Made by a program: the position numbers and the translations under genes. Positions 1 to 5,367 of a DNA stretch of 7,611 nt are shown here, piece by piece (the first letter of the stretch is position 1; the number at the start of each line of letters is the position of its first letter). Source of the stretch: Cellvibrionales bacterium UBA1963 (GTDB taxonomy: Bacteria > Pseudomonadota > Gammaproteobacteria > Pseudomonadales > UBA7434); NCBI GenBank assembly GCA_002336035.1, contig DDED01000030.1:1-7611 (forward strand). Direction: 5' to 3'. The notes under the pieces were generated by a model. It was given only the letters and a program-made list of their open reading frames with translations. It was not told the origin of the DNA and ran no database searches.

Positions 1-104
1 AGGAACATAGCAAAACTAAACCATAAATACATTGAGCCGATATCTTTGTGGTTTGTTGTAAACAACCAACGGCTAAAACCTTTTGCGGGACCATGATCAC
101 CCAT
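1..104 (-). CDS. coxA: Cytochrome c oxidase subunit I, N-terminal fragment (3' end outside window)
   Basis: This is the first 34 codons of the heme-copper oxidase catalytic subunit, running off the left edge. Translation from the ATG at 104 gives a start of MGDHGPAKGFSRWL, followed by TTNHKDIGSMYLWFSF. The TTNHKDIG(S/T)(M/L)Y signature is the conserved beginning of subunit I of A-type oxidases, just before transmembrane helix 1. The protein would carry heme a, heme a3 and CuB in the inner membrane and reduce O2 to water while pumping protons. The start is fixed by an AGGAG Shine-Dalgarno sequence 8 bases upstream. The gene lies directly downstream of coxB on the same strand, so the two should be co-transcribed. 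The heme and copper ligands are outside the window and cannot be checked. Confidence 0.93.
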   Translation of the reverse strand, partial: MGDHGPAKGFSRWLFTTNHKDIGSMYLWFSFAMF

Positions 105-112
105 TATCGGTA

Positions 113-117
113 CTCCT
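113..117 (-). promoter_or_regulatory. Shine-Dalgarno of coxA, overlapping the coxB stop codon
   Basis: On the minus strand the sequence reads TATAGGAG and then, 8 bases later, the coxA ATG. The TAG inside this string is the coxB stop codon (118-116), so terminating ribosomes sit on the coxA ribosome-binding site. This layout suggests translational coupling of the two oxidase subunits; the coupling is inferred. Confidence 0.8.
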
Positions 118-1300
118 ATAAACTTCTTTTGTGATTTAAGACATCGACTGGCTGCAGCATATCGCCCATATTATTACCCCAAGCATTTCGCTTATAAGTA
201 ACAACCGCTGCCAAATCAATATTGTTCAACTGCTCACCGAAGGCCTGCATTGCAGAACCCTGTACACCATTGATCATCAGACTCAAGTGCCCATTAATTG
301 GCCCCGTAGTGATTGATGAACCAATTAACGAAGGCCCAATGCCTCCAGCACCGGCGGGGCCGTGGCAAGCAACGCAGTTTGTTTGATAAACTTGTTCACC
401 GCGCGCATAAAGTTCGTCCATTGAGAAACTTTGCGACATGGCTAACTTTAACTCTTCAGCCTGTATTTTTTTACCCTCAAGCCAATATTGATAGTCAACT
501 TCTTCCATGGCGTGAACCACAATCGGCATAAAACCATGCGACTTTCCGCACAATTCAGCGCATTGGCCTCGATAAATGCCCGGCTCATCAACGATCGTCC
601 AAACGTCGTTGATGTATCCAGGAATGGCATCACGCTTAACGGCTAAGGCAGGTACCCACCATGCATGTAACACATCATTCGCGGTTATTAGAAATCGAAC
701 TTTTTTGTTAATAGGGATAACGACTGGCTCATCAACCTCTAATAAGTAATGCTCGCCCTTGGGGGCACGCCCATAAATTTCATCTTGTGGCGTGGTCAAG
801 TTGCTAAAAAAAGTGACGTCTTCGCCCAAATACTCGTACTGCCACTTCCACTGGTAACCAACAACCTTTATGTCAATATCAGCGTCAGATGTATCATAAA
901 TTTTAATCAGCGTTGACGTGGCTGGAACAGCCATCGCAATCAAAATTACCGCTGGAATGATGGTCCATGCCAGCTCAACAAGGGTACTTTCATGAAATTT
1001 AGACGCCACTGCACCAACAGATTTTCGATGCATTATCATCGAATAAAACATAACGCCAAACACTACGACGCCAATCGCAACACAAATCATAAAAATTAGC
1101 ATGTGTAAATCGTATATTTCATGACTGATGGCAGTAACGCCCTGCGTCATATTCGTGACCCAGCGCTGCGCTTCACCAGCGGCAACTTCAGAGTCTGCTG
1201 CAAACGATCTCATACTGAGGACTAACGAAGATAATAAAGCAAAAACAGAACCAAATTTCGATAGCGGTCGTTTCACTGACTGCTTGCTAAAAAATAGCAT
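116..1300 (-). CDS. coxB: Cytochrome c oxidase subunit II with C-terminal cytochrome c domain
   Basis: A 394-residue subunit II that takes electrons from cytochrome c and passes them through CuA to subunit I. A signal peptide (about 1-34, ending RSFA before ADSEV) is followed by two transmembrane helices (about 63-90 and 107-132). Next come the aromatic patch QWKWQYEY (150-157) and the periplasmic cupredoxin domain. CuA ligands are visible as H212, C247, E249, C251, H255 and M258 (HAWW, then CAELCGKSHGFM). A fused class I cytochrome c domain follows: CVACHG (C309, C312, H313) with a likely Met ligand at M351 in QGSAMQAFG. This is the caa3-like architecture, which is common in gammaproteobacteria. 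I chose the ATG at 1300 over an upstream in-frame GTG at 1321 because AGGAGAG sits 8 bases before it, between the two candidates. coxA follows immediately. Confidence 0.96.
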   Translation of the reverse strand: MLFFSKQSVKRPLSKFGSVFALLSSLVLSMRSFAADSEVAAGEAQRWVTNMTQGVTAISHEIYDLHMLIFMICVAIGVVVFGVMFYSMIMHRKSVGAVASKFHESTLVELAWTIIPAVILIAMAVPATSTLIKIYDTSDADIDIKVVGYQWKWQYEYLGEDVTFFSNLTTPQDEIYGRAPKGEHYLLEVDEPVVIPINKKVRFLITANDVLHAWWVPALAVKRDAIPGYINDVWTIVDEPGIYRGQCAELCGKSHGFMPIVVHAMEEVDYQYWLEGKKIQAEELKLAMSQSFSMDELYARGEQVYQTNCVACHGPAGAGGIGPSLIGSSITTGPINGHLSLMINGVQGSAMQAFGEQLNNIDLAAVVTYKRNAWGNNMGDMLQPVDVLNHKRSL

Positions 1301-1308
1301 AATGTACA

Positions 1309-1315
1309 CTCTCCT
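1309..1315 (-). promoter_or_regulatory. Shine-Dalgarno of coxB
   Basis: AGGAGAG on the minus strand, 8 bases before the ATG at 1300. It decides the start: the in-frame GTG at 1321 lies upstream of this motif and has no comparable purine-rich site. Confidence 0.75.
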
Positions 1316-1384
1316 AAACACCTACATGACGTGCCGTTTTGACCGATCTTGTTGTCAGCCGAATGACAGAGAAAACCCTGTCAA

Positions 1385-1405
1385 AACCTTTAAAAACAAA
1401 AGGTT
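1385..1405. repeat. Short inverted repeat in the coxB leader region
   Basis: AACCTTT (1385-1391) and AAAGGTT (1399-1405) are perfect 7-base arms around a 7-base A-rich loop. The stem has only two G:C pairs and no following U tract on either strand, so it is a poor terminator. It may be a protein-binding site or a weak leader hairpin, or it may be chance in AT-rich DNA. Confidence 0.35.
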
Positions 1406-1411
1406 ACGTAT

Positions 1412-1452
1412 CTTTAAACCGATGATTTATGGTGAAATCGACGCTTTAAACC
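1412..1452. repeat. Direct repeat of CTTTAAACC, 32 bases apart
   Basis: The 9-mer CTTTAAACC occurs at 1412-1420 and again at 1444-1452. The 32-base offset is close to three helical turns, which would place the copies on the same DNA face. A partial copy, CTTTAAA, starts at 1388. Such repeats can be tandem regulator sites. A single 9-base repeat in about 470 AT-rich bases can also arise by chance. Confidence 0.3.
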
Positions 1453-1512
1453 CTTGTGCTTGCCTTTGTGTAACTCGTATTGTATCGAGCAGGGAAGACC
1501 TAATAATGCGTT

Positions 1513-1525
1513 TTGAGTTACTCAA
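1513..1525. promoter_or_regulatory. 13-base palindrome TTGAGTTACTCAA, possible operator
   Basis: Perfect 6-base arms TTGAGT and ACTCAA flank a single central T. It resembles an FNR/ANR box (TTGAT-N4-ATCAA) in its outer TTGA...TCAA, but its spacing is one base too short and the inner bases differ, so I do not call it an FNR site. It lies about 30-40 bases downstream of a possible coxB transcription start, a position where a bound protein could repress. The regulator is unknown. Confidence 0.35.
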
Positions 1526-1561
1526 GTCCGCGCAAAAATCACCGCACAATAAAATCAGCGC

Positions 1562-1567
1562 ATTATA
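1562..1567 (-). promoter_or_regulatory. Perfect TATAAT, possible -10 box of coxBA
   Basis: The minus strand reads GGTTATAATG, an exact sigma-70 -10 hexamer facing coxB. At 16-18 bases upstream I see only GCCC-containing hexamers, which do not resemble TTGACA, so a functional promoter here would need an activator or other contacts. The predicted start is near 1555, giving a leader of about 250 nt before coxB. Assignment is tentative. Confidence 0.3.
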
Positions 1568-1635
1568 ACCAAATATATAAAAATTGGGCTATCAATCAAG
1601 GTCTAAATACAACTATAACGGCAATTCTCGGCAGA

Positions 1636-1653
1636 AATACCATTATCATTTTT
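1636..1653. promoter_or_regulatory. Weak Fur-box-like sequence
   Basis: Read on the minus strand, three adjacent hexamers AAAAAT, GATAAT and GGTATT match the GATAAT repeat unit of the Fur box at 4, 6 and 4 of 6 positions. Iron control of an oxidase promoter would make sense, but AT-rich DNA yields such matches easily. Confidence 0.15.
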
Positions 1654-1731
1654 ACCCGCTCTGTCTTATCGTGGATGGCCAGTCGATAGGTGATTAAATA
1701 ATATGAAAGTCCCACTAACACCATAGTTACT

Positions 1732-1760
1732 TTGAATATACGTCACACAAACAGGATTAT
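1732..1760 (+). promoter_or_regulatory. Candidate sigma-70 promoter of dinF
   Basis: TTGAAT (1732-1737) and GATTAT (1755-1760) are separated by 17 bases, the ideal spacing, with moderate matches to both hexamers. Transcription would begin near 1767, leaving only about 6 bases before the ATG at 1773. That implies an almost leaderless message and is a reason for doubt. Confidence 0.25.
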
Positions 1761-1772
1761 CTCACAAGAAGT

Positions 1773-3101
1773 ATGTTTTTTGACCTTTTACAACGAAAAA
1801 AAATATGGGCTATTGCCTGGCCTATGATATTGGGTGGCTTGTCGACTCCACTACTAGGTCTTGTAGACACTGCACTGTTGGGTCATATAGAAAGTAGCCA
1901 CTATTTATCAGCCGTCGCTGTTGGTGCCAGTGTTATAGGCCTACTTTACTGGGGATTCGGCTTCCTTAGAATGGGCACGACTTCACTGGTCGCTCGTCAG
2001 AAAGGACGATCTTCATTTGAAACGTCCCCTAAAGACAACCATGAAGACATACTCTATCGAGGCTTATTAATCGCCTTACTCAGCAGTAGCCTTCCATTAT
2101 TGGCATCGCCTTGGCTGATTGACTCAATAGTCGCCTGGATGAATGCAAGTCAAGCTATCGATCAACTCAGTGTCGAATATATTCAATTACGCCTCTACTC
2201 AACCCCGGCAGTGTTCATCACATTCGTCATCACTGGCTGGTTGATTGGCGCTCAACGAACGCAAGCAGCCCTGGCAATAGCGCTTTGCGCTAACTTACTC
2301 AATATTGCATTGGACTTGTTGTTTATTGGGCAGCTTGGCATGAATAGCGCAGGTGCTGCTATAGCCTCTGTGCTGGCAGAATACTCAGCAGCAATATTAG
2401 GGCTCTATCTCATATCGCCGTCATTATCATTTCGTCGTTTTTACCGATGGCAGCAATGGTTAGTTAACCACGAATTTAGGGCGTTACTACAATTAAATTA
2501 CCATCTTTTCTTTCGCACGCTACTTGTATTATTTAGCCTCAGCTTCTTTACCGCACAAGGGGCAGCCATGGGCGACAATATTGTTGCTGCCAACGCAATT
2601 TTACTGCAACTGGTCATGCTAAGTGCCTATGTAATGGACGGTTTTAGTTTTGCTGCTGAGGCACTTTGTGGCGAAGCCAGCGGTAAAAAAGATCGTCAGG
2701 CTTTTCATTGGCACACCCTTGGATGCGGTCTATTCGTTGTTGTCACCGGCCTACTGTTCAGCTGTCTTTACTTCATGTTAGGACCAGAAATTATTTATTT
2801 ATTAAGTAATATTGAGAGTATCAATAACGTGGCTAAAGCAATGTTGCCGTGGTTAGCACTGATGCCAATGGTTGGCGCAGTCGCGTATTTGTTCGACGGT
2901 GTTTATATTGGCTGTGGAGCAGTAAAAGCAATGCATATTAGCCTGTGGTTAGGCATCTTGCTGATTTATTTGCCACTATGGTGGTTATTTCAGCCTTGGC
3001 AAAACCATGGATTATGGCTTGCATTACTTGGCTTTACTGCGTTTAGAGGGCTCAGTTTAGCCTTTTATTACCCTCGATTACTGGCAAATATACATCGATA
3101 A
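1773..3101 (+). CDS. dinF: MATE family multidrug/toxic compound exporter, DinF subfamily
   Basis: A 442-residue polytopic inner-membrane protein with about 12 hydrophobic segments in two similar halves, the normal MATE size and layout. Members export cationic or other drugs and metabolites by H+ or Na+ antiport. The N-terminal block PMILGGLSTPLLGLVDTALL (17-36), with D32 in helix 1, and the following GH, FLRMGTTSLVARQ and LLNIALDLLFIGQLGM segments match DinF proteins closely. So do the second-half blocks YVMDGFSFAAEALCGEASGK and YLFDGVYIGC. The ATG at 1773 aligns with the usual DinF start and has only a weak AAGAAG ahead. In E. coli dinF follows lexA and is SOS-induced; here there is no lexA neighbour and no CTGT-N8-ACAG box upstream, so SOS control is not supported. 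The substrate is unknown. It converges on yheV with 29 bases between stops. Confidence 0.88.
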   Translation: MFFDLLQRKKIWAIAWPMILGGLSTPLLGLVDTALLGHIESSHYLSAVAVGASVIGLLYWGFGFLRMGTTSLVARQKGRSSFETSPKDNHEDILYRGLLIALLSSSLPLLASPWLIDSIVAWMNASQAIDQLSVEYIQLRLYSTPAVFITFVITGWLIGAQRTQAALAIALCANLLNIALDLLFIGQLGMNSAGAAIASVLAEYSAAILGLYLISPSLSFRRFYRWQQWLVNHEFRALLQLNYHLFFRTLLVLFSLSFFTAQGAAMGDNIVAANAILLQLVMLSAYVMDGFSFAAEALCGEASGKKDRQAFHWHTLGCGLFVVVTGLLFSCLYFMLGPEIIYLLSNIESINNVAKAMLPWLALMPMVGAVAYLFDGVYIGCGAVKAMHISLWLGILLIYLPLWWLFQPWQNHGLWLALLGFTAFRGLSLAFYYPRLLANIHR

Positions 3102-3130
3102 CATTAGCCTCGGCAGCTTTCAAATCAATG

Positions 3131-3385
3131 CTATTTTTTTGGATCGATTAATTTTACAACTTCAACCGCTACTTCATGCGCTAGTGGTTGCTCGCCTAAA
3201 CGGCTTTGATTTACTCGAGTAGCAATCTCTTCGGGTTGACCATTGTCGCTTTGATCGAAAGGCTCGTTAAAATCACAGCTGCTGCATGCACGCCACTTTT
3301 CATCGGCCTCGTAATAAACAAAAACCTTATCGCGCTTTCGACATTGCGGACAAATCGCACCGGCAATAAAACGTTTTTTTTGCAT
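3131..3385 (-). CDS. yheV: YheV family (DUF2387) putative zinc-ribbon protein
   Basis: A small protein (84 residues from this start) with the family's N-terminal signature KKRFIAGA directly followed by a zinc ribbon: C12-P-Q-C15 and C34-S-S-C37. These should bind one Zn2+. The biochemical role of YheV is not known to me. The tail beyond residue 40 is acidic to neutral and poorly conserved. I prefer the ATG at 3385, which puts RFIAGA five residues from the start as in E. coli YheV. An in-frame GTG at 3397 would add four residues (KKK-rich). Neither has a convincing Shine-Dalgarno; only an A-rich tract precedes. The gene is transcribed alone, divergently from the carbonic anhydrase gene and convergently with dinF. 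The symbol is used for family resemblance. Confidence 0.85.
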   Translation of the reverse strand: MQKKRFIAGAICPQCRKRDKVFVYYEADEKWRACSSCDFNEPFDQSDNGQPEEIATRVNQSRLGEQPLAHEVAVEVVKLIDPKK

Positions 3386-3419
3386 CTTTTTTTTCACTAT
3401 TTTTTGTTATCCAATATCA

Positions 3420-3428
3420 ATCATATCA
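3420..3428 (-). promoter_or_regulatory. Candidate extended -10 promoter of yheV
   Basis: The minus strand reads TGATATGAT, an extended -10 element (TG-n-TATGAT). Transcription would start near 3413, giving a leader of about 27 nt before the ATG at 3385. No good -35 hexamer is visible, which is tolerable for an extended -10 promoter. Confidence 0.35.
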
Positions 3429-3440
3429 GTGACGATATGA
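3421..3440. repeat. Inverted repeat in the yheV/yrdA divergent region
   Basis: TCATATC (3421-3427) and GATATGA (3434-3440) are perfect 7-base arms around AGTGAC. The repeat overlaps the candidate yheV -10 element, and by symmetry presents TATGAG (3436-3441) on the plus strand toward the carbonic anhydrase gene. It could be an operator or back-to-back -10 elements. No U tract follows, so it is not a terminator. Confidence 0.4.
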
Positions 3441-3506
3441 GTTTGATAGAATCAAATGAATGAAACAGAGTATTTAATTGCCTCTGAATGAAAACACAGT
3501 GAATAA

Positions 3507-4064
3507 ATGCCAATGAATATTCGTCAATTTAATCAGCATATCCCTAAAATTTCTAAAGGCGTGTTTATTGACCCATCAGCAGTAGTCATTGGTCATGTGG
3601 CTATCGGTGAGCATAGTTCAGTGTGGCCACAAGCCGTTGTCAGAGGTGATATGCACTGTATCAGCATTGGCCAAAGAACAAATATTCAAGACGGTGCCAT
3701 TTTACATGTCACCCATGCCGGGCCTTACAACCCAAAAGGCTGGCCGTTAGTCATCGGTGATGATGTTACGATTGGTCACCGCGCATTATTACATGGCTGT
3801 CAAGTAGGCAGCCGTGTTCTCATTGGTAATGGCGCAATTATTATGGATGGAACAATCATCGAAGATGACGTAATCGTTGGCGCCAACACACTCGTTCCCT
3901 CTGGAAAAACTCTTAACAGTGGTTATCTGTACATTGGCTCGCCGTGTAAAAAATCACGGCCTTTAAGTGCTAAAGAAAAATCTTTTTTTATTTACAGTGC
4001 CGCCAATTATGTTCGGCTAAAAGATCAACATCACAAAAATATCAGCGAACAAAAGCCACTATAG
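3507..4064 (+). CDS. yrdA: Gamma-carbonic anhydrase family protein (YrdA-like, left-handed beta-helix)
   Basis: A 185-residue soluble protein made of hexapeptide repeats ([IV]G-x4 pattern, about residues 15-145) ending in a C-terminal helix, the trimeric left-handed beta-helix of the gamma-carbonic anhydrase/YrdA/CaiE group. The metal site is visible as H67 (ILHVTH) plus H91 and H96 (TIGHRALLHGC). R46 and D48 (VVRGD) and Q61-D62 (NIQD) match Arg59, Asp61, Gln75 and Asp76 of the archaeal enzyme Cam. Similarity to E. coli YrdA runs through the ends (SGYLYIGSP, RPLS.EEK-like, SA.NYV). CO2 hydration is possible, but several YrdA-type proteins show little measurable activity. ATG at 3507 or 3513 could start translation; no Shine-Dalgarno supports either. 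E. coli yrdA is also near aroE and tsaC. The stop overlaps the convergent neighbour. Confidence 0.92.
   Translation: MPMNIRQFNQHIPKISKGVFIDPSAVVIGHVAIGEHSSVWPQAVVRGDMHCISIGQRTNIQDGAILHVTHAGPYNPKGWPLVIGDDVTIGHRALLHGCQVGSRVLIGNGAIIMDGTIIEDDVIVGANTLVPSGKTLNSGYLYIGSPCKKSRPLSAKEKSFFIYSAANYVRLKDQHHKNISEQKPL
4059..4064. other. CTATAG palindrome serving as stop codon on both strands
   Basis: The plus-strand gene ends CTA-TAG with TAG at 4062-4064. The minus-strand gene ends CTA-TAG with TAG at 4061-4059. The two coding sequences therefore overlap by these six bases, and both terminal residues are Leu. No hairpin terminator fits between them, so the transcripts must run into each other. Confidence 0.9.
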
Positions 4065-5354
4065 GCGCTCGACACGATAGTAGGGATAATAAGGCGGCTT
4101 TAACTCCAAATAATTTTTTTGTTTGTTAATATTCTGATTCGAAATCGTGTTTAAGTTGCGCAAGTAACTCGGCATTGGCAATAGCCCCCCCTCACTTTGG
4201 CCAACAGAAATGGTATACCGTCCTTCACGCAATGAAGGAGCAAATATTCGAATAGTATTCTTCCAGCGAACCAAGCGATAGCCAGTAAAAGGTGAGGCGA
4301 GCGGTTCACCAATAAAATTACCTTGGCCTGGCATTTGCACGCTCTTCCAATACGATTCAATTAAGCTTGACCCTTTTTTATAATGCCACATTGCAATTAA
4401 CGGATTAGGGAATTTCTCTAAAAAATTACATGGCTCTATTGCCGTTCCATAACTGCCTGTCGCACCAGCTTCTAACCACCGCATTGCGCTCATCTGGGTT
4501 GAATCAGTTAACCGCCCCCCATGAGAGGTTAAGTGGTCAGCCATCGCGCCGGGTAAAAAAGATAGACTGTCTAAATAAGGAACGGATACAGCCCCAGTAA
4601 AATAAAATAAAATGTTCGATCGGTCCTTAATGCCTTCGCTCGACAAAATATTTACCGCATGCTGACCACCAAAAGTATCTTTTATTGCATTATAAAAAAT
4701 GTTGCGCACAGAACGATTATTGTCACTAGTCGTCAATAAATAGACATCACCGTTTGGTTGCGTATTATCGGAATTAACCCCTCGTAGTATAAGTGATTCG
4801 GCATCGTCTACTGTTGCAGCAGCCAACATCATCGTCGGGCGAAAATTAAAATCCGTATACGGGCTCAAACTACCTGAATGATAGTACGCTGATCGTTTTG
4901 TTTTTTCACAGCCAGATGCGCAAAAACTCACGTCGTAACCAAAGGCAAAAGCTGCCGACATGCTCATGCAACCTACCTTGTAGGGCTGGTCCCATGCTAA
5001 TGCTAAGGCCTGTATACGCTCACTAAGTTGGCCATCAACTACTCGTTTTTGAACTGCAAATTCTCCCGGGCTAACCTTTCTATTTTGCCCTTTAAATTTT
5101 ATGCCAATGACGTTGGCTGCAGGGATGTTGCGTAAGCGCTGATATTTACTAGCAATTAACTCACTTTTAAGATCGCCTATTAAATAGATGACAGCCAACT
5201 CATGGGCTTGCAAGCCAGTCTTAGGTAATTCAATAAATATAGAATTTTCAGCGCACAAAGGTGACACAAACAGAACACTTAACGATGTCGCAATAAATAA
5301 TTTTTTTATCTGCTTCAAATATTTTAACAGGCAACTAGCTAACGCAATAATCAT
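4059..5354 (-). CDS. Secreted TIGR03790-family protein of unknown function
   Basis: A 431-residue protein I recognise as resembling the TIGR03790 family, whose function is unknown to me. An N-terminal export signal (about 1-35) has a basic stretch KYLKQIKK, a hydrophobic core IATSLSVLFV and an Ala-type cleavage site after SPLCA. The mature protein starts with the family block VIYLIGD...SKYQRLRNIPAANVIGI (55-85). The conserved centre and end are LPGAMADHLTSHGG, SAMRWLEAGATGSYG, EPCNFLEKFPNP, ESYWKSVQMPGQ and IGEPLASPF (about 268-356). A short probable beta-rich tail follows. Mature cysteines are C129, C145, C149 and C309, so disulfides are possible after export. I chose the ATG at 5354 because GAGG lies 9 bases upstream; a longer frame to 5456 would overlap aroE and bury the signal peptide. 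It begins 13 bases after aroE, so it is probably the operon's last gene. Confidence 0.82.
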   Translation of the reverse strand: MIIALASCLLKYLKQIKKLFIATSLSVLFVSPLCAENSIFIELPKTGLQAHELAVIYLIGDLKSELIASKYQRLRNIPAANVIGIKFKGQNRKVSPGEFAVQKRVVDGQLSERIQALALAWDQPYKVGCMSMSAAFAFGYDVSFCASGCEKTKRSAYYHSGSLSPYTDFNFRPTMMLAAATVDDAESLILRGVNSDNTQPNGDVYLLTTSDNNRSVRNIFYNAIKDTFGGQHAVNILSSEGIKDRSNILFYFTGAVSVPYLDSLSFLPGAMADHLTSHGGRLTDSTQMSAMRWLEAGATGSYGTAIEPCNFLEKFPNPLIAMWHYKKGSSLIESYWKSVQMPGQGNFIGEPLASPFTGYRLVRWKNTIRIFAPSLREGRYTISVGQSEGGLLPMPSYLRNLNTISNQNINKQKNYLELKPPYYPYYRVERL

Positions 5355-5363
5355 TACATTTAG

Positions 5364-5367
5364 CCTC
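5364..5367 (-). promoter_or_regulatory. Shine-Dalgarno of the TIGR03790-family gene
   Basis: GAGG directly abuts the aroE TAA on the minus strand and sits 9 bases before the ATG at 5354. It decides this start over the longer reading frame. An ATG-TAA pair lies between the motif and the start, which cannot encode anything. Confidence 0.65.

Larger units (their letters stand above)
1301..1772. other. Gene-free divergent intergenic region between coxB and dinF
   Basis: These 472 bases separate two divergent genes and should contain both promoters. A plus-strand open frame entering from coxB (1128-1568) lacks a family match, overlaps coxB antisense and has no ribosome-binding site, so I treat it as non-coding. 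A seven-codon frame starting at the ATG at 1703 has no visible ribosome-binding site either. The region is AT-rich and contains several operator-like elements listed separately. I see no tRNA, no riboswitch I recognise and no strong terminator. If coxB is transcribed from the TATAAT near 1565, its leader would be roughly 250 nt. Confidence 0.7.

Noticed and set aside
1301..1321. GTG start at 1321 for coxB
   Set aside because: The strong AGGAGAG lies between this GTG and the ATG at 1300, so the ATG is the supported start.
1379..1384. TTGACA on the minus strand as a coxB -35 box
   Set aside because: At 16-18 bases downstream the sequence is GC-rich (near CGGCTG) and nothing resembles TATAAT.
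1385..1405. Inverted repeat as a Rho-independent terminator
   Set aside because: The stem is short and AT-rich, and no U tract follows on either strand.
1513..1525. FNR/ANR box
   Set aside because: The TTGA and TCAA half-sites are 5 rather than 6 bases apart and the inner T and A of the consensus are G and C here.
1128..1568. Plus-strand open frame of 146 codons across the coxB 5' end and the intergenic region
   Set aside because: It lies antisense to coxB for more than a third of its length, lacks a ribosome-binding site and has no recognisable domain.
1703..1726. Seven-codon leader peptide frame upstream of dinF
   Set aside because: There is no Shine-Dalgarno, no run of regulatory codons and no attenuator hairpin after it.
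3102..3130. Terminator between dinF and yheV
   Set aside because: The 29 bases hold no hairpin of useful length; the T run at 3134-3140 is inside the yheV coding end and is not preceded by a stem.
3206..3463. Plus-strand open frame of 85 codons opposite yheV
   Set aside because: Most of it is the complement of yheV, whose zinc-ribbon cysteines and KKRFIAGA signature show it to be the real gene; the frame's hydrophobic, poly-Phe tail comes from the A-rich yheV start.
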